From an uncultured Selenomonadales bacterium (lineage in GTDB: Bacteria > Bacillota > Negativicutes > DSM-1736 > Dendrosporobacteraceae): a stretch of DNA of 64,000 nucleotides. The notes beneath the pieces were generated by a model, which saw nothing but the letters and a program-made list of their open reading frames with translations, searched no databases and was not told where the DNA came from. Numbering within the stretch: position 1 is the stretch's first letter; every line of letters starts with the position of its first letter. The stretch spans positions 39,274 to 103,273 of the forward strand of contig CAMJML010000011.1 of the NCBI GenBank assembly GCA_946407015.1, read 5' to 3'. This document shows, in pieces, positions 8,371-15,178 of the stretch. Made by a program: the position numbers and the translations under genes.

Positions 8371-8907
8371 ATGTTTGCAAAAGTTGGCCAAAAGGCCCCC
8401 GATTTTTCTATGGCTACGACAAAAAATATGGATACATTGGACGAAGTTGTAACCCTTTCTGATTATCAAGGAAAGTGGCTTGTCTTATTCTTCTATCCAC
8501 TGGATTTTACCTTTGTTTGCCCTACCGAGATTCGTGGTTTCAATAGCAAGCTGGCTGAATTTCAGAGCCTTGATGCAGAAGTGCTGGGAGTGAGTGTGGA
8601 CAGTGTCCATTCACACCGGGCTTGGATTAATACTTCCCGTGATGCTGGTGGTCTCGGCGGGTTGGATTATCCTCTGGCTTCAGATATTACCAAGCAGGTC
8701 GCCAGAGATTATGGTGTGCTCATTGAAGATCAGGGCATTGCTTTACGGGGCCTGTTCATTATTGATCCCGAGGGAATCCTGCGCTATCAAGTGGTCAGTG
8801 ATTTAAATGTCGGCCGCAGTGTTGATGAAACCTTGCGTGTTTTACAGGCTTTGCAAAGTGGTGGCCGCTGCCCGATTGATTGGCAGCCTGGAGAGAGAAA
8901 CATTTAA
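8371..8907 (+). CDS. Typical 2-Cys peroxiredoxin (AhpC/Prx1 type)
   Basis: This enzyme reduces hydrogen peroxide and organic peroxides in the cytoplasm. The peroxidatic Cys lies in the motif FYPLDFTFVCPTEI (about residue 50) and the resolving Cys in the C-terminal GGRCPIDWQPG, the arrangement of typical 2-Cys enzymes. The length of 178 aa is normal. A GTG directly before the ATG (8368) is an equally possible start; AAGGAG lies 7-10 nt upstream. A good promoter overlapped by a Fur/PerR-like box precedes it, which fits an oxidative-stress gene in an anaerobe. No dedicated AhpF is adjacent. Confidence 0.92.
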   Translation: MFAKVGQKAPDFSMATTKNMDTLDEVVTLSDYQGKWLVLFFYPLDFTFVCPTEIRGFNSKLAEFQSLDAEVLGVSVDSVHSHRAWINTSRDAGGLGGLDYPLASDITKQVARDYGVLIEDQGIALRGLFIIDPEGILRYQVVSDLNVGRSVDETLRVLQALQSGGRCPIDWQPGERNI

Positions 8908-8948
8908 TACATAGCAGTTGTTGAACTCAAGAAGCATGAACCACAATA

Positions 8949-9056
8949 GGCAAAGCTATGCAGACAAAGTTAGCTGCAGGCTTTGCATCCTCGTGATGGA
9001 TAGCTCCCTAGGTGGCAGATAAAAGTAAGTACAGTCGTCATGAAAACATGAGACTG
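8949..9056 (+). other. Structured leader upstream of the repeat protein
   Basis: Three hairpins can be drawn before the gene at 9119. GCAAAGC/GCTTTGC (8950-8986) encloses TGCAG/CTGCA; ATCC/GGAT spans 8987-9001; and CAGTC-TCATG pairs with CATGA-GACTG around an AAAA loop (9032-9056). No T-run follows. It may be a regulatory leader or simply the 3' region of the peroxiredoxin mRNA. No riboswitch family could be assigned. Confidence 0.4.
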
Positions 9057-9118
9057 CACATAAGTTAATGGCAAAGCAGGTTTTAAAGCGAATAGAGAAT
9101 CATACGGAGGGATATGAA

Positions 9119-9415
9119 GTGTCGGATCAACAAGATAAAATCGTGGATTGCAGCAGTGCGGGCAAAGGCTTCGCACGTACCGAGGGAACTGATATTGCTG
9201 CGGAGAATTGCCCGCTGCCTCCTGCGCAAGGCAAGGGCTTTGCAAGAACCGAGGAGGATGAAACTTCCAGCCGGCCTGTAGGCCAATGCGATTGCAGCAG
9301 TGCCGGTAAGGGATTTGCCCGCACCGACGGCAATGACATTGCAGCCGAGGATTGTGCTTTACCCAACGGTCCGGGTAAAGGATTTGCCAAAACTTACGAT
9401 CCCAGCAAGGATTGA
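9119..9415 (+). CDS. Small GKGFART-repeat, Cys-containing protein of unknown function
   Basis: This 98-aa acidic protein is built from repeats. The heptad GKGFA(R/K)T occurs four times (residues 15, 38, 63, 86). The gene is a duplication of a unit of about 48 residues: DCSSAGKGFART-(E/D)G-(T/N)-DIAAE-(N/D)C followed by a second GKGFA. Cysteines sit at 11, 31, 57, 59 and 79, at matching repeat positions. GTG 9119 is chosen because GGAGGG lies 7 nt upstream; the ATG at 9068 has no RBS. There is no signal peptide or membrane segment. No family was recognised. The regular Cys/Gly spacing might mean metal binding, a modified peptide or a surface/scaffold role, but none of these is shown. Confidence 0.7.
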   Translation: MSDQQDKIVDCSSAGKGFARTEGTDIAAENCPLPPAQGKGFARTEEDETSSRPVGQCDCSSAGKGFARTDGNDIAAEDCALPNGPGKGFAKTYDPSKD

Positions 9416-9469
9416 GGATAATGAGAAAGAGAGCCGGCCAAAAGCCGGCTCTCTTTCTCATTATCCTCA
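9413..9469 (+). terminator. 26-bp perfect hairpin overlapping the stop codon
   Basis: Arms 9413-9438 and 9444-9469 are exact reverse complements around the loop CAAAA. The left arm starts with the TGA stop of the repeat protein. Only a short T-rich stretch follows. Confidence 0.75.
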
Positions 9470-9556
9470 TATTTACTTTCAGCCGTGTGTTTCAATTTGC
9501 CTTTCTCATCATACAATGACAGAAAGAATGGTTGAGTGTAGAAAGGGGGAGCAGAA

Positions 9557-10957
9557 ATGACAATTGAAATTACGGCGTTGCATTGGACCTTCAGTCTCTT
9601 TATTTTATTCATTATGGCGGCCATGCTGCTACGCAGAGACAGCAGTTTGATTTGCATTATAGGGATATTTCTGATCGGCTACTTTGCTAAAGACAGCTTA
9701 GTCCAGGCTTTTATCGGTGTATTTAACAGTTTTATTTATGCCATCAATGAATTAGCCGGGACGATTTTGGTAATTTCCCTTATTGTTGCGATGAGCAAGG
9801 CTTTATCCGGTACTGGTGTCAATGAACTCATGGTAGCTCCGTTTACACGAATCATTCGCTCACCGGGAATGGCCTATTGGGTGATTGGTGGTTTTATGAT
9901 GCTGATATCGTGGTTTTTTTGGCCGTCACCGGCAGCCGCACTGATGGGGGCTGTTCTATTACCGGTAGGGAGACGGGTCGGCTTACCCGCCATTGGAGTA
10001 GCTATGGCCATGAATTTATTCGGTCACGGTATTGCGCTATCTAGTGACTGGGTTATCCAAGCGGCTCCGAAGCTTACCGCAGATGCTGCCGGCATTCCGG
10101 TTGAGGCTGTAGTTAAAGCCAGTGTTCCATTGATTTTGGTTATGGGGATTGTGACGGTCAGTGTTGCTTATTGGTTGCTATTACGGGATATGAAGAGTGG
10201 CCGGTTAACGGTTGAGGAAGAAGCCGTACCGTTTGACCATGAACGCCAGGCTATCGAGCCGGCGCATGAATTAAACCAAACCGTTAAAAAGCTTTTAGCC
10301 GGGATGGTACCCTTACTGTTCGGGCTGGATGTCCTTGCAATGGCTGCGCTCCAACTGCGTGGCGGTGATGCGACGGCACTGATTGGCGGGACATCGATCT
10401 TCATCTTGATTGTGATTACGCTTTTTAGCCATCGCAGCCGCCTATTGGAAACAACAACCTCCTATTTAGTTGATGGCTTTAAGTTTGGGATTACGGTATT
10501 TGGTCCTATTATTCCAATTGCAGCGTTCTTTTATCTGGGGGATAGTGGCTTTACAGCCATTTTTGGCAAGGTATTGCCAAGCGGATCAAGCGGGCTGGTC
10601 AACGATTTAGGCGTGCTGATGGCTCATTCTGTTCCCCTTAATGCAGTAGTTGGAGCGTTCACCATTACCGTCGTCGGCATCATTACCGGACTGGACGGAT
10701 CTGGCTTTTCAGGGATCTCATTAGTTGGCTCCTTAGCAAAGCTGTTTTCTGTCTCAATTGGTTCAGGAATTGCTACAATGACCGCTTTGGGACAAATCGC
10801 AGGAATTTTTACCGGTGGCGGCACTCTGATTCCTTGGAGCCTGATTGCCGTAGCCGCCATCTGCAATGTCAGCCCCTTTGAACTGGCCAGACGAAATCTA
10901 TTGCCGGTATTGGCCGGATTTATTGCGATGACAATTGTGGGGATATTCCTTATTTAA
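9557..10957 (+). CDS. Multi-pass membrane transporter (ion-transporter superfamily-like)
   Basis: This 466-aa protein has about eleven or twelve hydrophobic segments and a cytoplasmic loop near residues 210-245 (EEEAVPFDHERQ). The pattern of long helices, paired Gly-rich re-entrant-like stretches ('ITGLDGSGFSGISLVGSLAK', 'GQIAGIFTGGGTLIPW') and the length fit ion-transporter-type permeases such as the GntP/citrate groups. The exact family was not identified. GGGGGAG lies 5 nt before the ATG. It stands alone between the repeat-protein terminator and a downstream EamA gene. The substrate is unknown; an organic anion is a guess from the fold. Confidence 0.7.
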   Translation: MTIEITALHWTFSLFILFIMAAMLLRRDSSLICIIGIFLIGYFAKDSLVQAFIGVFNSFIYAINELAGTILVISLIVAMSKALSGTGVNELMVAPFTRIIRSPGMAYWVIGGFMMLISWFFWPSPAAALMGAVLLPVGRRVGLPAIGVAMAMNLFGHGIALSSDWVIQAAPKLTADAAGIPVEAVVKASVPLILVMGIVTVSVAYWLLLRDMKSGRLTVEEEAVPFDHERQAIEPAHELNQTVKKLLAGMVPLLFGLDVLAMAALQLRGGDATALIGGTSIFILIVITLFSHRSRLLETTTSYLVDGFKFGITVFGPIIPIAAFFYLGDSGFTAIFGKVLPSGSSGLVNDLGVLMAHSVPLNAVVGAFTITVVGIITGLDGSGFSGISLVGSLAKLFSVSIGSGIATMTALGQIAGIFTGGGTLIPWSLIAVAAICNVSPFELARRNLLPVLAGFIAMTIVGIFLI

Positions 10958-11084
10958 GCTACAGCAGCGAAAGCTGCTTTTTTATTGCATAGGAAGGTGG
11001 GAGGGTCCCATAAAAAGATTGACTCAGCAGGTGCTTTAGTTTACAATCAACCATAACCTCATGTTTACCAAAGGAGTCTTGTTC

Positions 11085-11990
11085 ATGCAATTTAAATCCA
11101 ATCTGTTGCTTTTACTGGCCGCAGCTATTTGGGGATTTGCTTTTGTAGCGCAGCGTGTCGGTATGGATTTTGTTGGTCCATTTACGTTTAACGGAGTCCG
11201 GTTTATATTGGGAGCTGTTTCACTGTTGCCGTTGATTTTTTATTATAGATGGCAGGCAAAGCGATCCTGCAAGGCTGTCGATGAAAGACAACAATGTCCT
11301 TGGCACGTCGGCCTGACTGCCGGGATTATTTTATTTATTGCTGCTTCCTTGCAACAAATCGGGCTTATTTATACCACAGCCGGAAAAAGTGCCTTCATTA
11401 CCTGTTTATACATTGTTTTAGTTCCGTTGACCGGGATATTTTTAAAGCAGCGTATCCAGCTGAGTACTTGGCTTGGATCAGCTTTGGCCATTATAGGGTT
11501 GTATTTCCTTTGTGTTAAAGAAAGTTTTACCATCGCGTACGGTGATTTTTTAGAACTGGTCGGAGCTTTCTTTTGGGCTGCTCACATTCTGTTTATTGAT
11601 CATTATTCCTGTAAAGTCAATACATTACAGTTGGCCTTTTTTCAGTTTATCACTTGTGCAGTGTTAAGTTTGACAGTGGCCGGACTTTATGAGACGATTA
11701 GTATAAATGCACTGATGGCAACCAGTATTCCGCTTTTGTATGGCGGAATTTGTTCCGTGGGCATTGCTTATACGTTACAAATTGTCGGACAGAAGAATGC
11801 TTCGCCATCCCATGCGGCCATTATTCTCAGTATGGAGACCGTTTTTGCCGCGATTGGCGGCTGGCTGATTCTTGGTGAGCAACTGGGCTATTTTGAACTA
11901 ATCGGCTGCGCACTCATGATGTCAGGCATGCTGTTATCACAGCTATCAAGTTTGCAGGGGGAGACTGTGGCCGAAACTACGAAAGGATAA
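11085..11990 (+). CDS. EamA-family (DMT superfamily) transporter
   Basis: This ten-helix drug/metabolite transporter has two EamA repeats. It has the typical 'LLLLLAAAIWGFAFVAQRVGMDFVGPFTFNGVRF' start and 'LSMETVFAAIGGWLILGEQL' in the second half. ATG 11085 is chosen over 11061 because AAGGAG lies 8 nt upstream, while the upstream ATG lies before the RBS. The HD-domain gene begins 5 nt after its stop, so the two are probably co-transcribed. Substrate unknown. Confidence 0.87.
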   Translation: MQFKSNLLLLLAAAIWGFAFVAQRVGMDFVGPFTFNGVRFILGAVSLLPLIFYYRWQAKRSCKAVDERQQCPWHVGLTAGIILFIAASLQQIGLIYTTAGKSAFITCLYIVLVPLTGIFLKQRIQLSTWLGSALAIIGLYFLCVKESFTIAYGDFLELVGAFFWAAHILFIDHYSCKVNTLQLAFFQFITCAVLSLTVAGLYETISINALMATSIPLLYGGICSVGIAYTLQIVGQKNASPSHAAIILSMETVFAAIGGWLILGEQLGYFELIGCALMMSGMLLSQLSSLQGETVAETTKG

Positions 11991-11994
11991 CGTC

Positions 11995-12501
11995 ATGATT
12001 CTTTACGGACAGCTCTTAGCGGCTGTGAAAGCTGTTTTTCACGAATTACCGGTAGGAATTGAGCATTCTTTGCGTGTGCTTGCGAATGCTGAGCAGATTA
12101 TGCACCATGAATCATTAACTTGTTTTGAGCGCGAAACCGTCATTACGGTTGCTTTGCTGCATGATATTGGAGCCGTTGAAGCACAGCGTAAATACCAGTC
12201 TATAGCCGGGCATTATCAAGAACAAGAAGGACCGGCCGTTGCGCGCAGCATCCTGGCAGAGCTGGGATATGACAAAAGTCAAATTGACCGGTGCTGCTTT
12301 ATTATCGGCCATCATCATACGCCATCCAAAATTGACGGGTTGGATTTTCAAATCCAGTGGGAAGCGGATTTGCTTGAAAATATTCCTTATATGAAATTTG
12401 CCGATGCAAATGCTTGCCGGGATTTTATGATGGGTCATTTTAAAACCAAGATAGGCAGCGTTTTAGCCAGGCAATTTTATGAGGCTGCCTATCCTGACTG
12501 A
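11995..12501 (+). CDS. HD-domain phosphohydrolase-like protein
   Basis: This 168-aa single-domain HD protein shows the metal-binding pattern H (in GIEHSLRVLANAEQI), the HD pair (VALLHDIGAVEA) and a third histidine cluster (FIIGHHHTPSK). Such proteins hydrolyse phosphate esters, often of nucleotides; the actual substrate is unknown. AAAGGA lies 7 nt before the ATG and overlaps the end of the EamA gene, suggesting an operon. It ends at the hairpin shared with the convergent pseudouridine synthase gene. Confidence 0.82.
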   Translation: MILYGQLLAAVKAVFHELPVGIEHSLRVLANAEQIMHHESLTCFERETVITVALLHDIGAVEAQRKYQSIAGHYQEQEGPAVARSILAELGYDKSQIDRCCFIIGHHHTPSKIDGLDFQIQWEADLLENIPYMKFADANACRDFMMGHFKTKIGSVLARQFYEAAYPD

Positions 12502-12507
12502 ATTATT

Positions 12508-12554
12508 ATAAAAAAACAGTTCAAATCATAGGATGATTTGAACTGTTTTTTTAT
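12508..12554. terminator. Bidirectional terminator, 22-bp stem
   Basis: Arms 12508-12529 and 12533-12554 are exact reverse complements with a 3-nt loop. Each has an A/T run at its outer end, giving a U-tract in both directions. The right arm contains the stop codon of the convergent pseudouridine synthase gene. Confidence 0.88.
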
Positions 12555-13453
12555 GGCAACTCCGCTAATTGCTGAAGGGCACTAGCGAAATCCTGCGGTA
12601 ACGGGGCTGTAACTGTGATTTCACGTTCCTCTTCCGGATGTTTGAAGCTGACGGCTGCAGCATGCAGCGCCTGACGGGCTATGAGAGCCGAGCGAACGCC
12701 GTACATGCCGTCGCCCAAAATCGGATAACCGCTGTGGGCCAGATGCAAACGGATTTGATGGGTTCTGCCTGTTTCCAGCCTTAATTCAAGTAAAGCGGCG
12801 TTTGCAAAAGTGCGAAGCGTTTGATAGTGGGTGATTGCGGATTGCCCGTGAGCCGTAATGGCGCGCCGGTTGGGCAAACTGGGGTGCGGGCCGATCGGGG
12901 CTGTAATCGTTCCTGCCGCTGGCTCAATGACTCCTTGCACCAAAGCCCAATAGGTGCGTTTTAGCAGCCCGGATTTTAGCTGTTGTTCAAGCAGAAGCTG
13001 GGAACGGGAATTTTTTGCAAAAATCACACAGCCGGAAGTATCCCGGTCTAACCGGTGGATTGGGCGGACGGCAGCCAGGATTTTGTTTTGCTGCAGATAA
13101 GAGGCCAGATAATTGGCTAAGGTTCCATTCGTGGTTTGTCCGGTTGGATGAACCAACTGGGCGGCCGGTTTATTGACTACGAGCAGATCATTGTCTTCAT
13201 AGAGAATGCTAATCTCGCCGCTTTGAGGACGGACTCCGAAATCCGTATCAACCAGTTGAAGAACTTGCAAACGATCGGCTGATTGCAATTTTCGTTGCAG
13301 AAAAGCGGTTTTACCGTTTAAGCGGATGCCCTTTAATCGAGTAAGCTTTTGTAGTTTGCGGCCTGAGTAAAACAATATTTGTTTTAGGTAACTTTCTACC
13401 GTTAATCCGGCGTGTTCGGGGGCAATTGTATGAGTGCTAAACGTTTTCATCAT
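12551..13453 (-). CDS. RluA-family pseudouridine synthase
   Basis: This enzyme isomerises uridine to pseudouridine in rRNA or tRNA. It has an N-terminal S4-like RNA-binding region (residues about 15-80) and then the RluA catalytic domain with the signature HRLDRDTSGCVIFAK, whose Asp is the nucleophile. The conserved 'LETGRTHQIRLHLAHSGYPILGDGMYG' block is also present. The length of 300 aa is typical for RluD/YhcT-like members. The start may be ATG 13453 or the adjacent ATG 13450; AAAGGA lies just upstream. The exact target position in RNA is not predictable here. Confidence 0.9.
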   Translation of the reverse strand: MMKTFSTHTIAPEHAGLTVESYLKQILFYSGRKLQKLTRLKGIRLNGKTAFLQRKLQSADRLQVLQLVDTDFGVRPQSGEISILYEDNDLLVVNKPAAQLVHPTGQTTNGTLANYLASYLQQNKILAAVRPIHRLDRDTSGCVIFAKNSRSQLLLEQQLKSGLLKRTYWALVQGVIEPAAGTITAPIGPHPSLPNRRAITAHGQSAITHYQTLRTFANAALLELRLETGRTHQIRLHLAHSGYPILGDGMYGVRSALIARQALHAAAVSFKHPEEEREITVTAPLPQDFASALQQLAELP

Positions 13454-13575
13454 TCATTTCCTTTGCAGCGTCCTGTGATAGCGATCGAGTTTGTATATGA
13501 CAAAATCATAACCGAATCATACTGGATTTGCAAGCTGCTGCGCCATCACAGCCTGTTGGTGGATTAGAAAATGAA

Positions 13576-13605
13576 TCAGGAGATGTCTGTGCAGACATCT
13601 CCTGA
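13576..13605. terminator. Hairpin terminator of the riboswitch-controlled operon
   Basis: A 14-bp stem (TCAGGAGATGTCTG with its complement) and a 2-nt loop lie just beyond the stop of the minus-strand gene at 13622. The T-tract on the minus strand is weak (ATTCATTTTC). Confidence 0.65.
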
Positions 13606-13621
13606 ATGTTAGCTTATATGC

Positions 13622-14074
13622 TTAAAAACGGCGTGAATCTTTTTCATCGGTTTTGGGTTTGGCTTTCAACTTGTTCCATAAATAACGGCCTCCAAGGAAA
13701 ATCCCGGCAAGAATGAGCACATTGGCTAACATGCCAAAGAGTGAAGCCAGGAAGGGGGAGTCGCCAAAGAGGCTGCCCAGCATACCGCCTAACAGCATGC
13801 CGCCACCGATCATGCCAAGATTACGCATGAATCCACTGCCGGTATTGGGCTGTTGAGCGGCTTGCGGAGTCGCAGTTTTGGCAGCAGGGGCTTTTTCACT
13901 ATAGCTATTGGCAGGTGCTGAAGGTTTATAATCTGAGGTGTTTTTCGGAACCTGCTGGGTCGGGGCGGCAGGACGGGGCGCCGACATTCTGGGTTTTGAA
14001 CCTCCAATGGCAGCAAATCCAATTGAGTGAAAAGCAAAGGCAAAGACAAATGTGAATATCAGTAATTTTTTCAT
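13622..14074 (-). CDS. Secreted/membrane protein with glycine-rich helix (Tim44-like N-terminal architecture)
   Basis: This 150-aa protein has a cleavable-looking signal peptide (residues 1-22). A Pro/Ala/Gln-rich low-complexity linker (about 28-82) follows, then a Gly/Met-rich hydrophobic stretch (GGGMLLGGMLGSLFG) and a second membrane helix (about 113-135) ending in a Lys-rich tail. Bacterial Tim44-like proteins share this signal/linker/Gly-helix layout but continue into a C-terminal Tim44 domain, which is absent here. It lies 2 nt after the 92-aa gene and under the same manganese riboswitch. Function unknown; a role in manganese-linked envelope physiology is inferred from that control only. 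Confidence 0.75.
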   Translation of the reverse strand: MKKLLIFTFVFAFAFHSIGFAAIGGSKPRMSAPRPAAPTQQVPKNTSDYKPSAPANSYSEKAPAAKTATPQAAQQPNTGSGFMRNLGMIGGGMLLGGMLGSLFGDSPFLASLFGMLANVLILAGIFLGGRYLWNKLKAKPKTDEKDSRRF

Positions 14075-14076
14075 GG

Positions 14077-14355
14077 TTATTCCTCCACGTGAGTTTTTAT
14101 ATCTTCAGGGAACGTATAGATTTCTGCTAAACCGGGAAGCTCACCGGATAAATAACGATCAATATCATGGACATCAATATAGAAGGTGCAAGCCACTTCC
14201 ATGTATCCTTGTTCTTTGTCGCTGCTTAGTTCTTTTATCGCCATAAGACGTTCCCGCAGTTTCAGGCAGTCTTCCTGTGAGGCGACAACATTCAAGGTGG
14301 TCAAAGGGACTCCATATTCGCGCAGCACATCATGTAAACTTAATCTTTCCGACAT
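14077..14355 (-). CDS. Small soluble protein of unknown function, first gene under a Mn2+ riboswitch
   Basis: This 92-aa acidic soluble protein has no recognised family. It contains 'LSLHDVLREYGVPLTTLNVVASQEDCLKLRERLMAIKEL' and an Asp/His-containing segment (FYIDVHDIDRYL) and lacks signal or membrane segments. A strong TAGGAGG site lies 7 nt before the ATG. It is the first gene after the yybP-ykoY-type riboswitch and is followed at 2 nt by a membrane protein gene. The usual targets of this riboswitch are Mn exporters (MntP, TerC-like, P-type ATPases), so its presence here is notable. No metal-binding function can be shown from sequence. Confidence 0.75.
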   Translation of the reverse strand: MSERLSLHDVLREYGVPLTTLNVVASQEDCLKLRERLMAIKELSSDKEQGYMEVACTFYIDVHDIDRYLSGELPGLAEIYTFPEDIKTHVEE

Positions 14356-14455
14356 TATTCATCCTCCTATTATGATGCAATAATTAACAGTGAATGGGCT
14401 TGTTCATGGGTTGCGGTTTTTCTCACCTCACAAATTTGCAAAAGGAGGGCTTGCG

Positions 14456-14600
14456 GTAAAAATAAATAGACCTTGCCTATATGATGTACTCATATAAGCA
14501 AGGTCTTACCTGCAAATAAATGCCAGCAAAGCCGGGGCAAAATGCTCCGTATTGACGACTAGGCTGTAAAGGTTACTCCCCTTGCATATTCTATTACCTT
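14456..14600 (-). promoter_or_regulatory. yybP-ykoY manganese riboswitch with terminator
   Basis: Read on the minus strand, the leader shows the family blocks in order. They are AAGGGGAGTAACC (14586-14574), the CCTAGTCGTC..TACGG region, CCCCGGCTTTGC(T)GG, and finally GCAGGTAAGACCTTGC (14513-14498). The last block overlaps the start of a terminator hairpin, AGACCTTGC/GCAAGGTCT (14505-14468), followed by ATTTATTTTT. The aptamer and terminator therefore share sequence, as expected for a switch where Mn2+ binding favours read-through. The first start codon is about 100 nt further on (14355). Confidence 0.85.
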
Positions 14601-14601
14601 T

Positions 14602-14631
14602 AGTATAGCTGTTCTGCTTAAAAGCTGTCAA
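14602..14631 (-). promoter_or_regulatory. Sigma-A promoter of the riboswitch transcript
   Basis: On the minus strand, TTGACA (14631-14626), an 18-bp spacer and TATACT (14607-14602) place the start just before the aptamer. Confidence 0.8.
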
Positions 14632-14801
14632 GTACAGTTTGCAGTGGACAGGAAAAAATGGCAAAAATTTCACGCAATAACTTTGTTTTTTTATATAGCG
14701 GGACAGCGATTTATCTGTTAAAATTATGCCTATAATTGATTTTTTTGAAAAGTAAGACTATAGCAAAAGCTTTAACATGTGAAAGCAGGAGGGCGATAAA
14801 A

Positions 14802-14960
14802 TTGATTCATTGTCAGGGATGTCAATGTCGTCAGTGCCACAAAAGGATTTGCTCTTTTTCTCCATGCCATTGCTGTGATGACTGTGAGTCCAGAAAGCTA
14901 GACTGTGGTGGTTTTACAGCTGAAACAAAGTTAGCAGACTCCGGTGAAAGTGATTTATAG
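14802..14960 (+). CDS. Cys-rich 52-aa protein, putative metal binder
   Basis: This tiny protein has ten cysteines in its first 35 residues (positions 4, 7, 9, 12, 17, 22, 24, 25, 28, 35), arranged as CxxCxC, CxC and CC pairs, plus several histidines. The second part is polar and Cys-free. TTG 14802 is chosen because AGGAGGG lies 8 nt upstream; no ATG is correctly placed. A terminator hairpin follows directly. The composition suggests zinc or other soft-metal binding, metallothionein-like, but no known family was recognised. It is transcribed divergently from the manganese-riboswitch operon next to it. Confidence 0.6.
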   Translation: MIHCQGCQCRQCHKRICSFSPCHCCDDCESRKLDCGGFTAETKLADSGESDL

Positions 14961-14969
14961 TCTAGAGTA

Positions 14970-15008
14970 AAAAACACGACTGACCGATTAGGCAGTTGTG
15001 TTTTTTTG
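14970..15008 (+). terminator. Terminator of the Cys-rich gene
   Basis: AAAACACGACTG pairs with CAGTTGTGTTTT (one G-T pair) and runs into seven Ts. Confidence 0.85.
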
Positions 15009-15178
15009 TTTGTGTCTGTATGGCCTGCTTAGCATATTTGGGACATCAACCTTCAGGTTATTAGACGGGTATGGCTAGATTCAGCAGGAATGTCTGATGC
15101 AGATCGTGAATATTTTTCTAAAAACAGGTTAGAAATAAATGGGTATTGAAAATGTTCAAGTGTCGAAAGGAGTTTGAA

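Noticed and set aside
8941..9030. Cyclic-di-GMP-I riboswitch on either strand
   Set aside because: Short resemblance (GATGCAAAGCC on the minus strand) only; the order of helices does not fit and no suitable gene lies downstream on that strand.
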